Assembly: GCF_049739465.1 (NCBI RefSeq)
Contig: NZ_JBMHHY010000010.1
Location: 1 to 64,000, forward strand
Origin: Embleya sp049739465
GTDB taxonomy: Bacteria > Actinomycetota > Actinomycetes > Streptomycetales > Streptomycetaceae
Direction: 5' to 3'
Length of the DNA stretch: 64,000 bases
In this document: positions 17,329 to 26,433 of the stretch, piece by piece
How positions within the stretch are numbered: the first letter of the stretch is position 1
Layout: each line of letters opens with the position of its first letter
Position numbers and translations under genes: made by a program
The notes under the pieces: generated by a model
Seen by the model: only the letters and a program-made list of their open reading frames with translations
Databases searched by the model: none
What the model was told of the DNA's origin: nothing

Positions 17329-18111
17329 TCAGCGGCCCTCGAACACCGGTGTCCGGCGCTCCCGGAACGCGGCCATCGCCTCCGCCGCGTCGTGGGTGCC
17401 GTGCACCACCGCCATGTGCGAGGAGATCAGGTCCAGCGCGGTTCGTACGTCGGTACGCGCCGACTGGTAGGCCGCGCGCTTGATCATCCGCAGGTTGAGC
17501 GGCGGCTGGTCGGCGAGCCGTCGCGCGAAGTGCCGCCAGGCGTCGGCGAATTCCTCGTCGGGGTGCACGTGGTTGGCGATGCCCAGGCGCAGGGCCTCCT
17601 CGGCGTCCACGAAGTCGCCCGTCCACATCAGCTCCAGGGCCTTGCCCATGCCGACCAGGCGGGGCAGGTAGTAGCACCCGCCGTCGCCGGGCACGAGGCC
17701 GATCCGGATGTATCCCTCGGACATCCGCGCCGACCGGGACAACAACCGCACGTCGCACATCAGCGCCATGTCCATCCCCGCGCCGACGGCGGTGCCGTTG
17801 ACCGCCGCGATCAGCGGCTTGTCCAGGTCCTCGACGGCGTACGCGACCCGGTGGATGCGATCGGTGAGCAGGGACTTGACCGCGAGCGGCCCGGTGGCCT
17901 CCTCGGCGAACGAGTCCAGATCGATGCCGGAACAGAACGCGTCACCGGCGCCCGTGACCACGACTACCCGGACGGCGTCGTCGGTGCGCGCGGAGCGCAA
18001 TGCCTCCGCCCAGCGCTCGATCATCTCGAACGTGAACGCGTTCTTCATCCGTGGGCGGTTCAGCACAATCGTGCCGATTCCGCCTTCCACCGTGTACTCG
18101 AGATCCGTCAT
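17329..18111 (-). CDS. Enoyl-CoA hydratase family protein, first gene of minus operon
   Basis: A 260-residue crotonase-fold protein with VLNRPRMKNAFTFEM, AFCSGIDLDSFAEE and NGTAVGAGMDMALMCDVRLLS. The segment RIGLVPGDGGCYYLPRLVG carries the usual G-x-x-P-D/G loop. ATG 18111 is chosen because GAGGGG lies about 8 nt upstream. The gene opens the minus-strand operon 18111-13474. Operator-like site B lies 76 bp upstream, shared with the divergent plus-strand operon. Confidence 0.9.
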   Translation of the reverse strand: MTDLEYTVEGGIGTIVLNRPRMKNAFTFEMIERWAEALRSARTDDAVRVVVVTGAGDAFCSGIDLDSFAEEATGPLAVKSLLTDRIHRVAYAVEDLDKPLIAAVNGTAVGAGMDMALMCDVRLLSRSARMSEGYIRIGLVPGDGGCYYLPRLVGMGKALELMWTGDFVDAEEALRLGIANHVHPDEEFADAWRHFARRLADQPPLNLRMIKRAAYQSARTDVRTALDLISSHMAVVHGTHDAAEAMAAFRERRTPVFEGR

Positions 18112-18186
18112 CGACCGGCCCCTCACTCGGTTCCCGGCGAACTGCCGTTGCACCGTTGTCGTTTGCGCACCGCATCCGCAAAATGC

Positions 18187-18201
18187 ATACTACCACGTAG
18201 G
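18187..18201. promoter_or_regulatory. Operator-like site B between divergent catabolic operons
   Basis: The 15-mer ATACTACCACGTAGG differs from site C by one base and includes the short dyad CTAC-N3-GTAG. It lies in the 155-bp spacer between the minus operon start (18111) and the plus operon start (18267), followed by a T-run. It is a likely TetR binding site. Confidence 0.65.
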
Positions 18202-18266
18202 TTTTTTTGGATCGATCGAGCCCGTCCCTCCAGGTCTGTGAGGGCCGGGCGCGTAGGAGGCGTCAG

Positions 18267-19079
18267 ATGGACTACTCGCGCTTGGCACCGACCCTGTTGG
18301 TCGAGGAGGACGGGCCGCTGCGGATCGTCACGCTGAACCGGCCCGACGAACTCAACTCCGTCGACGACCGGCTGCACGAGGGGCTGCGTCGGGTGTGGGA
18401 CCTGCTCGTCGACGACGAGCAGGCGCGCGCCGTGGTGATCACGGGGGCCGGCCGGACCTTCAGCGCCGGGGGATACCTGCCCAACTTCATCCGCAACCAC
18501 AACGACCTCGACGCCCGGCGCAAGGACATCCGCGAGGGCGAACGGCTGGCCCGCGCGATGATGTCCTGCGAGTTGCCCGTGGTGGCGGCGGTCAACGGCC
18601 CGGCGGTGGGTCTGGGGTGCAGCCTCGCCTCGATGTCCGACTTCGTGGTGATGGCCGAGGACACCTTCATGAGCGACCCGCACGTTCGGGTGGGTCTGGT
18701 CGCCGGGGACGGCGGCGCCGTCACCTGGCCGTGGCTGACCAGCCTGCTGTGGGCGAAGGAGTTCATCCTGCTCGGGGACCGGATACCGGCCGCCGACGCG
18801 CTGCGGATGGGGTTGTGCAACCGGGTGGTCCCCGGGAACGAAGTGCTGGCCACCGCCAAGGAGTTCGCGCGCCGGTTCGCCGCGCTGCCGGCCCAGGCGG
18901 CGCGGGACACCAAGCGTGCCCTCAACATGCACCTGCTCGACTCCGCCAACACGGTGCTCAATTTCGCGCTCGCGGCGGAGTACGAGTCCTTCGGCACCGA
19001 GGACGTCAAGATCCAGGTCGCCCGGTTCCTGGCCAAGGCCGACCGGGAGACCTCCCAGCCGCAGCCGCAGCCGGAATAG
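18267..19079 (+). CDS. Enoyl-CoA hydratase/isomerase family protein
   Basis: A 270-residue crotonase-superfamily protein that opens the plus-strand operon. It has TLNRPDELNSVDDRLHEGL, the oxyanion-hole region GRTFSAGGYLPNF and NGPAVGLGCSLASMSDFVVMA. The loop GLVAGDGGAVTWPWLTSLLWAKEF closely resembles the neighbouring minus-strand hydratase, so some of these genes may be paralogues by duplication. ATG 18267 has GGAGG upstream; the longer frame 5' of it covers the promoter. It ends in a Gln-Pro-rich tail. Confidence 0.9.
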   Translation: MDYSRLAPTLLVEEDGPLRIVTLNRPDELNSVDDRLHEGLRRVWDLLVDDEQARAVVITGAGRTFSAGGYLPNFIRNHNDLDARRKDIREGERLARAMMSCELPVVAAVNGPAVGLGCSLASMSDFVVMAEDTFMSDPHVRVGLVAGDGGAVTWPWLTSLLWAKEFILLGDRIPAADALRMGLCNRVVPGNEVLATAKEFARRFAALPAQAARDTKRALNMHLLDSANTVLNFALAAEYESFGTEDVKIQVARFLAKADRETSQPQPQPE

Positions 19080-19094
19080 GGCGGTGCCAACGAT

Positions 19095-19736
19095 ATGAAC
19101 CATCGGCTGAACATCGCGGCGACCGACTACCTCCTGACCACGACGCGGGCCGTGCGCCGCCGCCTCGATCTCGAGCGCCCGGTCGAACGTGAGGTCATTG
19201 TCGAGTGCCTCGGGCTCGCGGTGCAGGCCCCGACGGCAAGCAACCGACAGATGTGGCGCTGGCTGGTCGTGGACGATCCGGACGTGCGCGCCGGTATCGC
19301 CGACCTGTACGCGCAGGAGAACGTGCCGCGCATCGAACGGCGGCGTCGGCGGATCGAGGATCCGCAGACCCGGCGGGTGTTCGACAGCGCGATGCACCTC
19401 GCCCGGGTCCTCGAGCGGGTTCCGGTGCTGATCGTGGCGTGGGTCGACGAGCTGCCCGACGGTCCCGGGGCGACACCTCCGGCCGCGTTCTACGGGTCGA
19501 TCTTCCCGGCGATCTGGAGTCTGCAACTCGCGCTCCGGTCCCGGGCCCTGGGCTCGGCGCTGACCACGCCGTTCGGCGGCAGTCTCGAACCGCGATACCG
19601 CGAGCTGCTGGGTCTGCCCGACACCGGCACCCCGATCGCCCTGCTCCCGGTGGCCCACACGATCGGTGACGACTTCCGGCCGGCCCGGCGTCCGCCCGTC
19701 GAAGAGGTCACGCGGTGGAACCGCTGGACCGATTAG
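19095..19736 (+). CDS. Nitroreductase-family protein
   Basis: A 213-residue FMN-dependent nitroreductase-fold protein. The N-terminal TTTRAVRRRLDLERPV (the classical R-S/A-x-R phosphate-binding start), AVQAPTASNRQMWRWLVVDD and the late AIWSLQLALRSRALGSALTT helix are diagnostic. These flavoproteins use NAD(P)H to reduce nitro groups, quinones or enones, or dehalogenate or oxidise ring compounds. Its place in a CoA-degradation operon hints at reduction of an unsaturated or nitro-bearing intermediate; the substrate is unknown. Confidence 0.88.
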   Translation: MNHRLNIAATDYLLTTTRAVRRRLDLERPVEREVIVECLGLAVQAPTASNRQMWRWLVVDDPDVRAGIADLYAQENVPRIERRRRRIEDPQTRRVFDSAMHLARVLERVPVLIVAWVDELPDGPGATPPAAFYGSIFPAIWSLQLALRSRALGSALTTPFGGSLEPRYRELLGLPDTGTPIALLPVAHTIGDDFRPARRPPVEEVTRWNRWTD

Positions 19737-19765
19737 GTGTCCCTCACTCACCAGGAAGGATTCCC

Positions 19766-20950
19766 ATGCGCGAAGTCGTCGTCGTCGACGCCGTCCGGTC
19801 TGCGATCGGCAAGCGGAACGGAGGGTTGGCGCACATACATGCCAACGAGTTGCTGGGCGACGTGCTGCTCGGACTGCTCCGGCGCCACGACCTCACCGGG
19901 GCGGAGGTCGACCACGTGGTGGGCGGCTGTGTCGGGCAACTCGGCATGCAGGCCGCGAACGTCACCCGCAACGCGTGGTTGACCGCCGGTCTCCCGTCGG
20001 AGGTGCCGGCGGCCACGGTCAACGCCCAGTGCGGGTCGTCGCAGGAGGCCCAGCTCATCGCGCACGCCCGGATCGCGAGCGGCCTCGCCGACGTGGTGAT
20101 CGCATGCGGCGTCGAGGTGATGAGCCGGATCCCGCTCGGCAGCAACATGCCGCCAGGGGGAGCACACGGCAATCCGCGCGGCGGCCGGTATGCCGAGGTG
20201 TACGAACCCACGGTCCAGTTCGAGGGAGCCGATCGGATCGCCGAGCGCTGGGACCTGACGCGCGACGAACTCGACCGGTGGGCGAAGCGTTCCCAGGACC
20301 GGGCCGCACGCGCCTGGGCCGAGGACCGCTTCGGCGACCAGGTCGTCCCCGTCGAAGCGCCGGTCGTCGACGACGCCGGCACCGTCGTCGGAAGCAGGAC
20401 GATCACCCGCGACGAAGGCATGCGCGCGACCACGCTCGAAGGTCTCGCCGGGTTGCGGCCGAACCAGCCGGATCGGGTTCCGGCGAGCGTGCACACCCCC
20501 GGGAACTCCTCGCAGATCTCCGACGGCGCGAGTGCGGTTCTGTTGATGAGCCGCGAGCGCGCGGACCGGCTCGGACTCCGGCCGCGGGCGCGCGTCGTCG
20601 ACTCGGTCCTGGTCGGTTCCGATCCCGTGCTGATGCTCACCGGGCCGATTCCGGCGACGGCGAAGATCCTGGACCGGACCGGGCTGACGCTCGCGGACAT
20701 CGATGTCGTCGAGATCAACGAGGCGTTCGCCTCGGTGGTGCTGGCCTGGGCGAAGGAGTACGACGCGGACCCGGACCGGGTCAACGTCAACGGCGGTGCG
20801 ATCGCCCTCGGGCACCCGCTCGGGGCGACCGGCACCGTCCTGATCACCAAGGCGCTGCACGAACTCGAGCGCTCGGGCGGTCGGTACGCACTGATCACCA
20901 TGTGTTGTGGTGGAGGGCTCGGCACGGCGTCGGTCATCGAACGTCTGTGA
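19766..20950 (+). CDS. Thiolase (acetyl-CoA acyltransferase)
   Basis: A 394-residue thiolase. The catalytic residues are in place: Cys89 in NAQCGSSQEAQ, His350 in GHPLGATG and Cys380 in TMCCGGGLG. Thiolases cleave 3-oxoacyl-CoA with CoA to release acetyl- or propionyl-CoA, the last step of each beta-oxidation turn. ATG 19766 has AGGAAGGA upstream. A second thiolase gene at 30737 in the same region is a close relative, so two chain-shortening steps or two substrates may be served. Confidence 0.93.
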   Translation: MREVVVVDAVRSAIGKRNGGLAHIHANELLGDVLLGLLRRHDLTGAEVDHVVGGCVGQLGMQAANVTRNAWLTAGLPSEVPAATVNAQCGSSQEAQLIAHARIASGLADVVIACGVEVMSRIPLGSNMPPGGAHGNPRGGRYAEVYEPTVQFEGADRIAERWDLTRDELDRWAKRSQDRAARAWAEDRFGDQVVPVEAPVVDDAGTVVGSRTITRDEGMRATTLEGLAGLRPNQPDRVPASVHTPGNSSQISDGASAVLLMSRERADRLGLRPRARVVDSVLVGSDPVLMLTGPIPATAKILDRTGLTLADIDVVEINEAFASVVLAWAKEYDADPDRVNVNGGAIALGHPLGATGTVLITKALHELERSGGRYALITMCCGGGLGTASVIERL

Positions 20951-20984
20951 CCTCTCCACGCGGATCTACCAGTGAGGAAACCCG

Positions 20985-22133
20985 ATGATCGACTCGACGG
21001 CCCGGCCGTGGATGACCGGTGACGCGGCCGACCTGTTCGCGATGGCGACGTCCTTCTTCGACCGCGAGGTGCCGGCCAACCGGGAGCGGTGGGAGGCCCA
21101 ACACCACGTCGACCGCGACTTCTGGCTCCGGTGCGGCAAACTCGGGCTGCTCTGCGTGAGCATCCCCGAGGAGTACGGCGGTGGTGGCGGCAGTTTCCTG
21201 CATCAGGCGACCATCCAGGAGGCGTACGCCCGGCACGGCGACCGGTCCTGGGGCAATTCGATGCACAGCGGGGTCGTCGCCGACTACATCCATGTGTATG
21301 GGACGGAGGAGCAGCGGCACCGCTGGCTCCCGAAAATGGCCACCGGGGAGTTGCTGGGCGCACTGGCGATGACCGAGCCGTCGGCCGGTTCGGACCTCAA
21401 GGCGATCCGGACCAGAGCCGAACGCACCGGCGACGGATGGCGGATCAACGGATCCAAGATCTTCATCACCAACGGCGGCAGCGCCGACCTGGTCGTGGTG
21501 GCGTGCTCCACCGACCCGTCGAAGGGTGCGAAGGGCATCTCACTGATCGTCGTCGAGACGGAGTCGGCCGCCGGCTTCAGCCGAGGGCGTCCGCTGGGCA
21601 AGATCGGCCAGCACGGCTCGGATACGAACGAGCTGTTCTTCGACGACGTGCTCGTCCCCGCGCAGAACCTCCTCGGCGAGGAGGGCAACGGCTTCGCGAT
21701 GATGATGGGCAAACTCCCGCAGGAGCGGCTGATCATCGGCATCACCGCGGTCACCGCGATCGAGTTGGCGGTGGCGGTCACCACGGACTACGTGAAGCAG
21801 CGGGAGGCGTTCGGCGCCCCGCTGATCGACAAGCAGCACGTGCGCTTCGAACTCGCCGAGTGCGCGACGCTCGCGAAGGTCGCCCGGACCTTCCTCAACG
21901 AGTGCATGGCCACGCACCTGGCGACGGGCCTCGACCTGCCGACGTCGAGCATGTGCAAGTGGTGGCTGACCGACGTCCAGTGCCGGGTGATCGACAAGTG
22001 CCTGCAACTGCACGGCGGCTACGGCTACATGACCGAGTACCCGATCGCCCGACTGTACGCCGACGCCCGCGCCCAGACGATCTACGGCGGCACCAACGAG
22101 ATCCAGAAGGAGCTGATCGCCCGAAGCCTGTGA
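20985..22133 (+). CDS. Acyl-CoA dehydrogenase
   Basis: A 382-residue acyl-CoA dehydrogenase with the complete three-domain layout: CVSIPEEYGGGGG, LGALAMTEPSAGSDLKAIRT, SKIFITNGGSADLVVVA, REAFGAPLIDKQHVRFELAE and the C-terminal IYGGTNEIQKELIARSL. The C-terminal motif has Gly where short-chain enzymes carry their catalytic Glu, as in long-chain or isovaleryl-type dehydrogenases whose base lies in an earlier helix. It ends the plus operon that begins at 18267. Confidence 0.93.
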   Translation: MIDSTARPWMTGDAADLFAMATSFFDREVPANRERWEAQHHVDRDFWLRCGKLGLLCVSIPEEYGGGGGSFLHQATIQEAYARHGDRSWGNSMHSGVVADYIHVYGTEEQRHRWLPKMATGELLGALAMTEPSAGSDLKAIRTRAERTGDGWRINGSKIFITNGGSADLVVVACSTDPSKGAKGISLIVVETESAAGFSRGRPLGKIGQHGSDTNELFFDDVLVPAQNLLGEEGNGFAMMMGKLPQERLIIGITAVTAIELAVAVTTDYVKQREAFGAPLIDKQHVRFELAECATLAKVARTFLNECMATHLATGLDLPTSSMCKWWLTDVQCRVIDKCLQLHGGYGYMTEYPIARLYADARAQTIYGGTNEIQKELIARSL

Positions 22134-22280
22134 CGGGGCCGGGTCGAACCAGGACGAACAGCACGGTCCGTGGCTGCCGCATGGTCGCACCGCGAACAAC
22201 CCTCACCACCACGGCGTGACACCCCGAACGACCTGGGAGGTTCGCCCTCCGGCGGCGGTGACCCAGGCATTTACTTTCAA

Positions 22281-22295
22281 CCTACGCGGTAGTAT
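22281..22295. promoter_or_regulatory. Operator-like site C upstream of the CoA-transferase operon
   Basis: The reverse complement reads ATACTACCGCGTAGG, 14 of 15 identical to site B and 12 of 15 or better to site A. The core CTAC-CGC-GTAG is a perfect dyad. It lies about 140 bp before the CoA-transferase start, in the only long gap (298 bp) of the plus-strand region. Confidence 0.65.
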
Positions 22296-22431
22296 CTTTC
22301 TCGGCACCCGGTGTTCGGACGCGGACCGGTCGGCTTCGACCGGCGGTTCCCCGCACGTCCTCTTCGACCGGTAGCCCCCCTTTCCCCTCTCCCTCTCCAG
22401 GATTTTCCCCCTTCCAGGAAAGGTGCGACCC

Positions 22432-23628
22432 ATGACGCCTACCCGCGCTCTCGACGGCATCGTCGTGCTTGACCTCAGCCAGGTCTACAACGGTCCCTAC
22501 TGCACCGCGCTGCTCGCGCAACTCGGCGCGGAGATCGTCAAGATCGAACCGTTCGGCGGCGAACCGGTGCGGTGGCGGACCGTGGGCGAGCAGCAGACGG
22601 CCGCGTTCGATCTCCTCAACGGCGGCAAGAAGAGCCTGCGACTGGACCTGAAGAACCCGCGCGGCACAGAGTTGTTCCTGCGCCTGGTGGCCCGGGCCGA
22701 TGTCGTCGTCGAGAACTTCACCCCCGGCGCACTGGACCGGCTCGGCCTGTCCTACGAGGTCCTGGCGCAGACCAACGAGCGGATCATCCTGGCGTCCGGC
22801 CGGGGCTACGGCGCATCCTCGCCACGAGCCCGGCAACGTGCCATGGACCTGACCATCCAGGCCGTGAGCGGTGTGATGGCGACGACCGGTCGGCCCGACC
22901 AGCCACCGACGAAGGCCGGCCCCGCGGTCGCCGACTTCTTCGGCGGCACGCACCTGATGGGCGCGATCGCCGCGGCGCTCTACCAGCGCACGATCACCGG
23001 GCGCGGCCAGCATGTCGAGGTGGCGATGCAGGAGGCCGTGATCCCATCCCTGACCTCCAGCATCGCGGGATATCTCGACAGCGGCGGCACCTGCCCGGAA
23101 CGCACCGGGAACCGGCACGGGGGCCTGGCCGTGTGCCCGTACAACGTCTATCCCGCCGCGGACGGTTGGGTGGCCATCCTGTGCATGGCGGACCGCCAGT
23201 GGCGGGCGCTATGCCTGCTGATGGACCGTCAGGATCTGGCCGACGATCCGGAACTGGCATCGCCGCCGGCCCGGGTGGCCCAAATGGATCACATCGACGA
23301 CCTCGTCGCCGCGTGGACCGCCGGGCTGGCCCGCGACCACCTGGTGGCGCGACTGGAGGAGGCGGAGGTGCCCTGCGCCCCGGTACTCGGCCTGTCCGAC
23401 GTGATGACCGGGCCGCTCGTCGCCGCCGACGGCATGATCAGGCCCGTCACCGATCCGAACGGACGGCGAACCCACGTCCTCGGCAGCCCATTGCGGCTCG
23501 GCGCCTCCGCACCGGTATCGCCCGCGCCGGCACCCGCCCTCGGGGCCGACACCGAGGAGCTGCTCGGGCGGAAGTTGGGCCTGAGCGCCGACGATGTCCG
23601 CAAACTTCGCGACGAGAACGTTGTCTAG
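22432..23628 (+). CDS. Family III CoA-transferase (CaiB/BaiF)
   Basis: A 398-residue family III CoA-transferase, which moves CoA between a thioester and a free acid and so activates the acid without ATP. The N-terminal LDGIVVLDLSQVYNGPYC, the GAEIVKIEPFGGEPVRWR segment, the SLRLDLKNPRG motif and the catalytic Asp139 (RAMDLTIQAVSG) are present. ATG 22432 follows AGGAAAGG. No acyl-CoA ligase is found in the window, so this enzyme is the best candidate for making the CoA ester that the surrounding dehydrogenases use. Confidence 0.93.
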   Translation: MTPTRALDGIVVLDLSQVYNGPYCTALLAQLGAEIVKIEPFGGEPVRWRTVGEQQTAAFDLLNGGKKSLRLDLKNPRGTELFLRLVARADVVVENFTPGALDRLGLSYEVLAQTNERIILASGRGYGASSPRARQRAMDLTIQAVSGVMATTGRPDQPPTKAGPAVADFFGGTHLMGAIAAALYQRTITGRGQHVEVAMQEAVIPSLTSSIAGYLDSGGTCPERTGNRHGGLAVCPYNVYPAADGWVAILCMADRQWRALCLLMDRQDLADDPELASPPARVAQMDHIDDLVAAWTAGLARDHLVARLEEAEVPCAPVLGLSDVMTGPLVAADGMIRPVTDPNGRRTHVLGSPLRLGASAPVSPAPAPALGADTEELLGRKLGLSADDVRKLRDENVV

Positions 23629-23638
23629 GAGACCCACC

Positions 23639-24142
23639 ATGCAGATCGACGAAGCCCTACTGGGCTCCTTCGACCCCCACATCGGCGTGCCGCACACCCG
23701 CGCCCTCGGCACGGTGACCGACGTGCTGATCCGTCGCTACGCCCATGCGATCGGCGATGCGAACCCGCTGTACCACGACGCCGAATTCGCCCGCAGCCGC
23801 GGCCACGCGGACATCGTGGCGCCGCCCAACATGGTCACCGCCGTCTCCATCTGGGACGAGGGCGACGCCACCGAGGAACTGCGCACCGACGGCCTCCCCG
23901 CCGACGGACACCTGCACGGCCTGCCCACCAGCGGCGTACGGGTCATGGGCGGCGGCGAGGAGACACGGTTCCTCGCCCCGATCACCGCCGGGACGACACT
24001 CGAAGAACGATCGACGTTGATCGACGCCCGGCTCCTGACCGGCCGCAGCGGTCCACGCATCGTGGTCCGCTACCGCTCCGACTACCTCGACGACCACGGT
24101 CGCCTGTACGTGACCTCGATCAAGACGGTGCTTGTCCGATGA
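23639..24142 (+). CDS. MaoC-like hydratase, FAS1-type N-terminal half
   Basis: A 167-residue hotdog-fold protein of the MaoC/FAS1-dehydratase N-terminal type: TDVLIRRYAHAIGDANPLYHD followed by a middle FLAPITAGTTL strand. Such subunits often lack the catalytic pair and complete a dimer with a second MaoC protein. The next gene, whose start overlaps this stop, is that partner. Together they probably hydrate a 2-enoyl-CoA, as with ChsH1/ChsH2-type hydratases in actinobacteria. ATG 23639 has AGGAGA upstream. Confidence 0.85.
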   Translation: MQIDEALLGSFDPHIGVPHTRALGTVTDVLIRRYAHAIGDANPLYHDAEFARSRGHADIVAPPNMVTAVSIWDEGDATEELRTDGLPADGHLHGLPTSGVRVMGGGEETRFLAPITAGTTLEERSTLIDARLLTGRSGPRIVVRYRSDYLDDHGRLYVTSIKTVLVR

Positions 24143-24591
24143 ACAGCTCACGCCCGGCCCTCGCCCAGACCCCGCGGTTCGGTTCCGTCCGGTCGGGCGA
24201 CCGATTGCCCGAGACCCGACACACACCCTCCCGGCTCCAGTTGTTCCGCTACAGCGCCATCACCTGGAACAGCCACCGCATCCACTTCGACCCGGACTAC
24301 GCGGCCGCCGAGGGCTACCCGGACGTCCTCGTCCAGTCGCACCTGCACGGCGCCTTCCTGACGTCGTTGTGCACCGACTGGATCGGCGACGGCGGACGCC
24401 TGGTCCGGCTCGACGTCGCGGTGCACCGCTACGCCGTCCCCGGAGACGACCTCGTCTGCGGCGGCGAGGTCACCGGCCTGGAGCCGGGCACCGACGGACA
24501 CGGCCTCGTGCACGTCCGGCTGACCGAGACCCGCGAGTCCGACGGGACCGTTTGCGCCGTGGGCTCCGCCACGATCGAACTCCCCCTGTGA
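24139..24591 (+). CDS. MaoC-like (R)-hydratase/dehydratase
   Basis: A 150-residue hotdog protein with the hydratase-2 active-site motif HRIHFDPDYAAAEGYPDVLV followed by QSHLHGAFLT, where the Asp and His are the expected catalytic pair. It overlaps the preceding MaoC-like gene by ATGA, so the two are translationally coupled and likely form a heteromeric enoyl-CoA hydratase. It acts downstream of the acyl-CoA dehydrogenases. Confidence 0.87.
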   Translation: MNSSRPALAQTPRFGSVRSGDRLPETRHTPSRLQLFRYSAITWNSHRIHFDPDYAAAEGYPDVLVQSHLHGAFLTSLCTDWIGDGGRLVRLDVAVHRYAVPGDDLVCGGEVTGLEPGTDGHGLVHVRLTETRESDGTVCAVGSATIELPL

Positions 24592-24618
24592 CGACGCCGC
24601 TTCGAGGAAGGGCACACC

Positions 24619-26433
24619 ATGCCGTTTGAGCGCGATGTCCTGCGCATCGGGAACTGCTCGGGGTTCTTCGGCGACCGCTTCTCCGCCGCCCGCGAGATGG
24701 TCGAGGGCGGCGAACTCGACGTCCTCACCGGCGACTACCTGGCCGAGCTGACCATGCTCATCCTGTGGAAGCTCCGGCAACGCAACCCCGAGCGCGGCTA
24801 CGCGTCGACCTTCCTGGCCCAGATGGAAGAGATCCTCGGTACCTGCCTGGACCGTGACATCAAGGTCGTCACCAACGCCGGCGGGCTCAATCCCGGCGGA
24901 CTCGCCGGGGAACTCGGCCGCCTGGCCGAACGACTCGGCCTCCGGCCCAGGATCGCCCACATCGAGGGCGACGACCTGCTCGGCCGGCTTCCCGAGTTGC
25001 AGGCGCAGGGCCATCCGCTGACCCACCTCGGATCGGGGAAGTCGCTCGCCGACGCCGGTGTCGAGCCGGTCACCGCGAATGCCTACCTGGGCGGGTGGGG
25101 AATCACCGAGGCGCTGCGCGGCGGGGCGGACATCGTGGTGTGCCCGCGGGTGACCGACGCCTCGTTGGTGGTCGGACCCGCCGCGTGGGCCTTCGACTGG
25201 CGGCTCGACGACTGGGACCGCCTGGCCGGCGCCGTCGTCGCCGGGCACATCCTGGAGTGCGGCGCCCAGGCGACGGGAGGCAACTTCGCCTTCTTCACCG
25301 AGCTTCCCTACCGGGGACGTCCCGGCTTCCCGCTCGCCGAGATCTCCGCGGACGGCTCCAGCGTGATCACCAAGCACCCCGGCACCGGCGGCGCGGTAAC
25401 GGTGGAGACCATCACGGCACAGACGCTCTACGAGACCTCGACGCCGGAGTACCTCAACCCCGACGTGATCGCCCGGTTCGACACCATCGCCCTGTCCGAC
25501 GCCGGCCCGGACCGGGTCCGGGTCGGCGGCGTGCGAGGCTTCCCGGCGCCCGAGACCGTCAAGGTGTGCGTCAACCACCAGGGCGGCTACCGCAACAGCG
25601 CCACGCTCGTGATCACCGGGCTCGACGTCGAAGCCAAGGCCGAGCACGCGGTCCGGTTGTTGTTCGACGCGCTCGGCGGGCCGGACACCTGCGCGGAGAC
25701 GGACATCCGCCTGCTGCGCACCGACCATCCGGACGCGCCCGGCAACCCCGAGTCCGAGGCCCGCCTGCGTGTGACGGTCAAGGACCCGGACGAACGTAAG
25801 GTGGGGCGGCGGTTCTTCGACGCCGTCGGGGAGATCGCCCTCTCCGCCTACCCCGGCATGTACGTCGAACAGGCCGGCCGGTCGGGAAGCGCGTACGGCG
25901 TCTACTGGCCCACACTGGTGCCCGCGGACGTCCTGCACCCCGAGGTCGTCTTCGCCGACGGATCCCGCATCGTGGTGCCCGACCCGCCGAGGGAGCGGTT
26001 CGAGTCCCCCCGCACGCGGCCCCGCGACGTGCGCCCCGCGCTCGACGGCGACACCGTCCGCGCGCCGCTGGGGTGGGTGCTCGGCGCCCGATCCGGGGAC
26101 AAGGGCGGCGACGCCAACATCGGTCTGTGGGCCCGCACCGACGAGGTCTACACGTGGATGGTGGCCCAGCTCGACGAGGCCCGGCTGCGCTCGCTGCTCG
26201 GCGAGGCCGCCGAGCTCGACATCGACAGGTACGAGCTGCCCAACCTGCGCGCCGTCAACTTCGTCGTGCGTGGTCTGCTCGGCGACGGGGTCGCCGCCAC
26301 GACGCGCCCCGATCCGCAGGCCAAAGGACTTGGAGAATACGTGCGTTCGCGATGGGTGGACATTCCCCGGGCACTGCTGCCCGACGACCGGGCGATCGCA
26401 GCAGACCCCGCCCAGGCGGTGGCAGCCCGATGA
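24619..26433 (+). CDS. AtuA-family protein (acyclic terpene utilisation, DUF1446)
   Basis: A 604-residue member of the AtuA/DUF1446 family, defined by RIGNCSGFFGDRFSAAREM, LDVLTGDYLAELTM, KVVTNAGGLNPGGLA and TGGNFAFFTE, with a C-terminal domain starting near LGWVLGARSGDKGGDANIG. AtuA is required for citronellol/geraniol growth in Pseudomonas, but its reaction is not established. Geranyl-CoA carboxylase genes are absent here, so the substrate need not be a terpene. It is followed with a 4-bp overlap by a small protein that may be its partner. Confidence 0.9.
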   Translation: MPFERDVLRIGNCSGFFGDRFSAAREMVEGGELDVLTGDYLAELTMLILWKLRQRNPERGYASTFLAQMEEILGTCLDRDIKVVTNAGGLNPGGLAGELGRLAERLGLRPRIAHIEGDDLLGRLPELQAQGHPLTHLGSGKSLADAGVEPVTANAYLGGWGITEALRGGADIVVCPRVTDASLVVGPAAWAFDWRLDDWDRLAGAVVAGHILECGAQATGGNFAFFTELPYRGRPGFPLAEISADGSSVITKHPGTGGAVTVETITAQTLYETSTPEYLNPDVIARFDTIALSDAGPDRVRVGGVRGFPAPETVKVCVNHQGGYRNSATLVITGLDVEAKAEHAVRLLFDALGGPDTCAETDIRLLRTDHPDAPGNPESEARLRVTVKDPDERKVGRRFFDAVGEIALSAYPGMYVEQAGRSGSAYGVYWPTLVPADVLHPEVVFADGSRIVVPDPPRERFESPRTRPRDVRPALDGDTVRAPLGWVLGARSGDKGGDANIGLWARTDEVYTWMVAQLDEARLRSLLGEAAELDIDRYELPNLRAVNFVVRGLLGDGVAATTRPDPQAKGLGEYVRSRWVDIPRALLPDDRAIAADPAQAVAAR

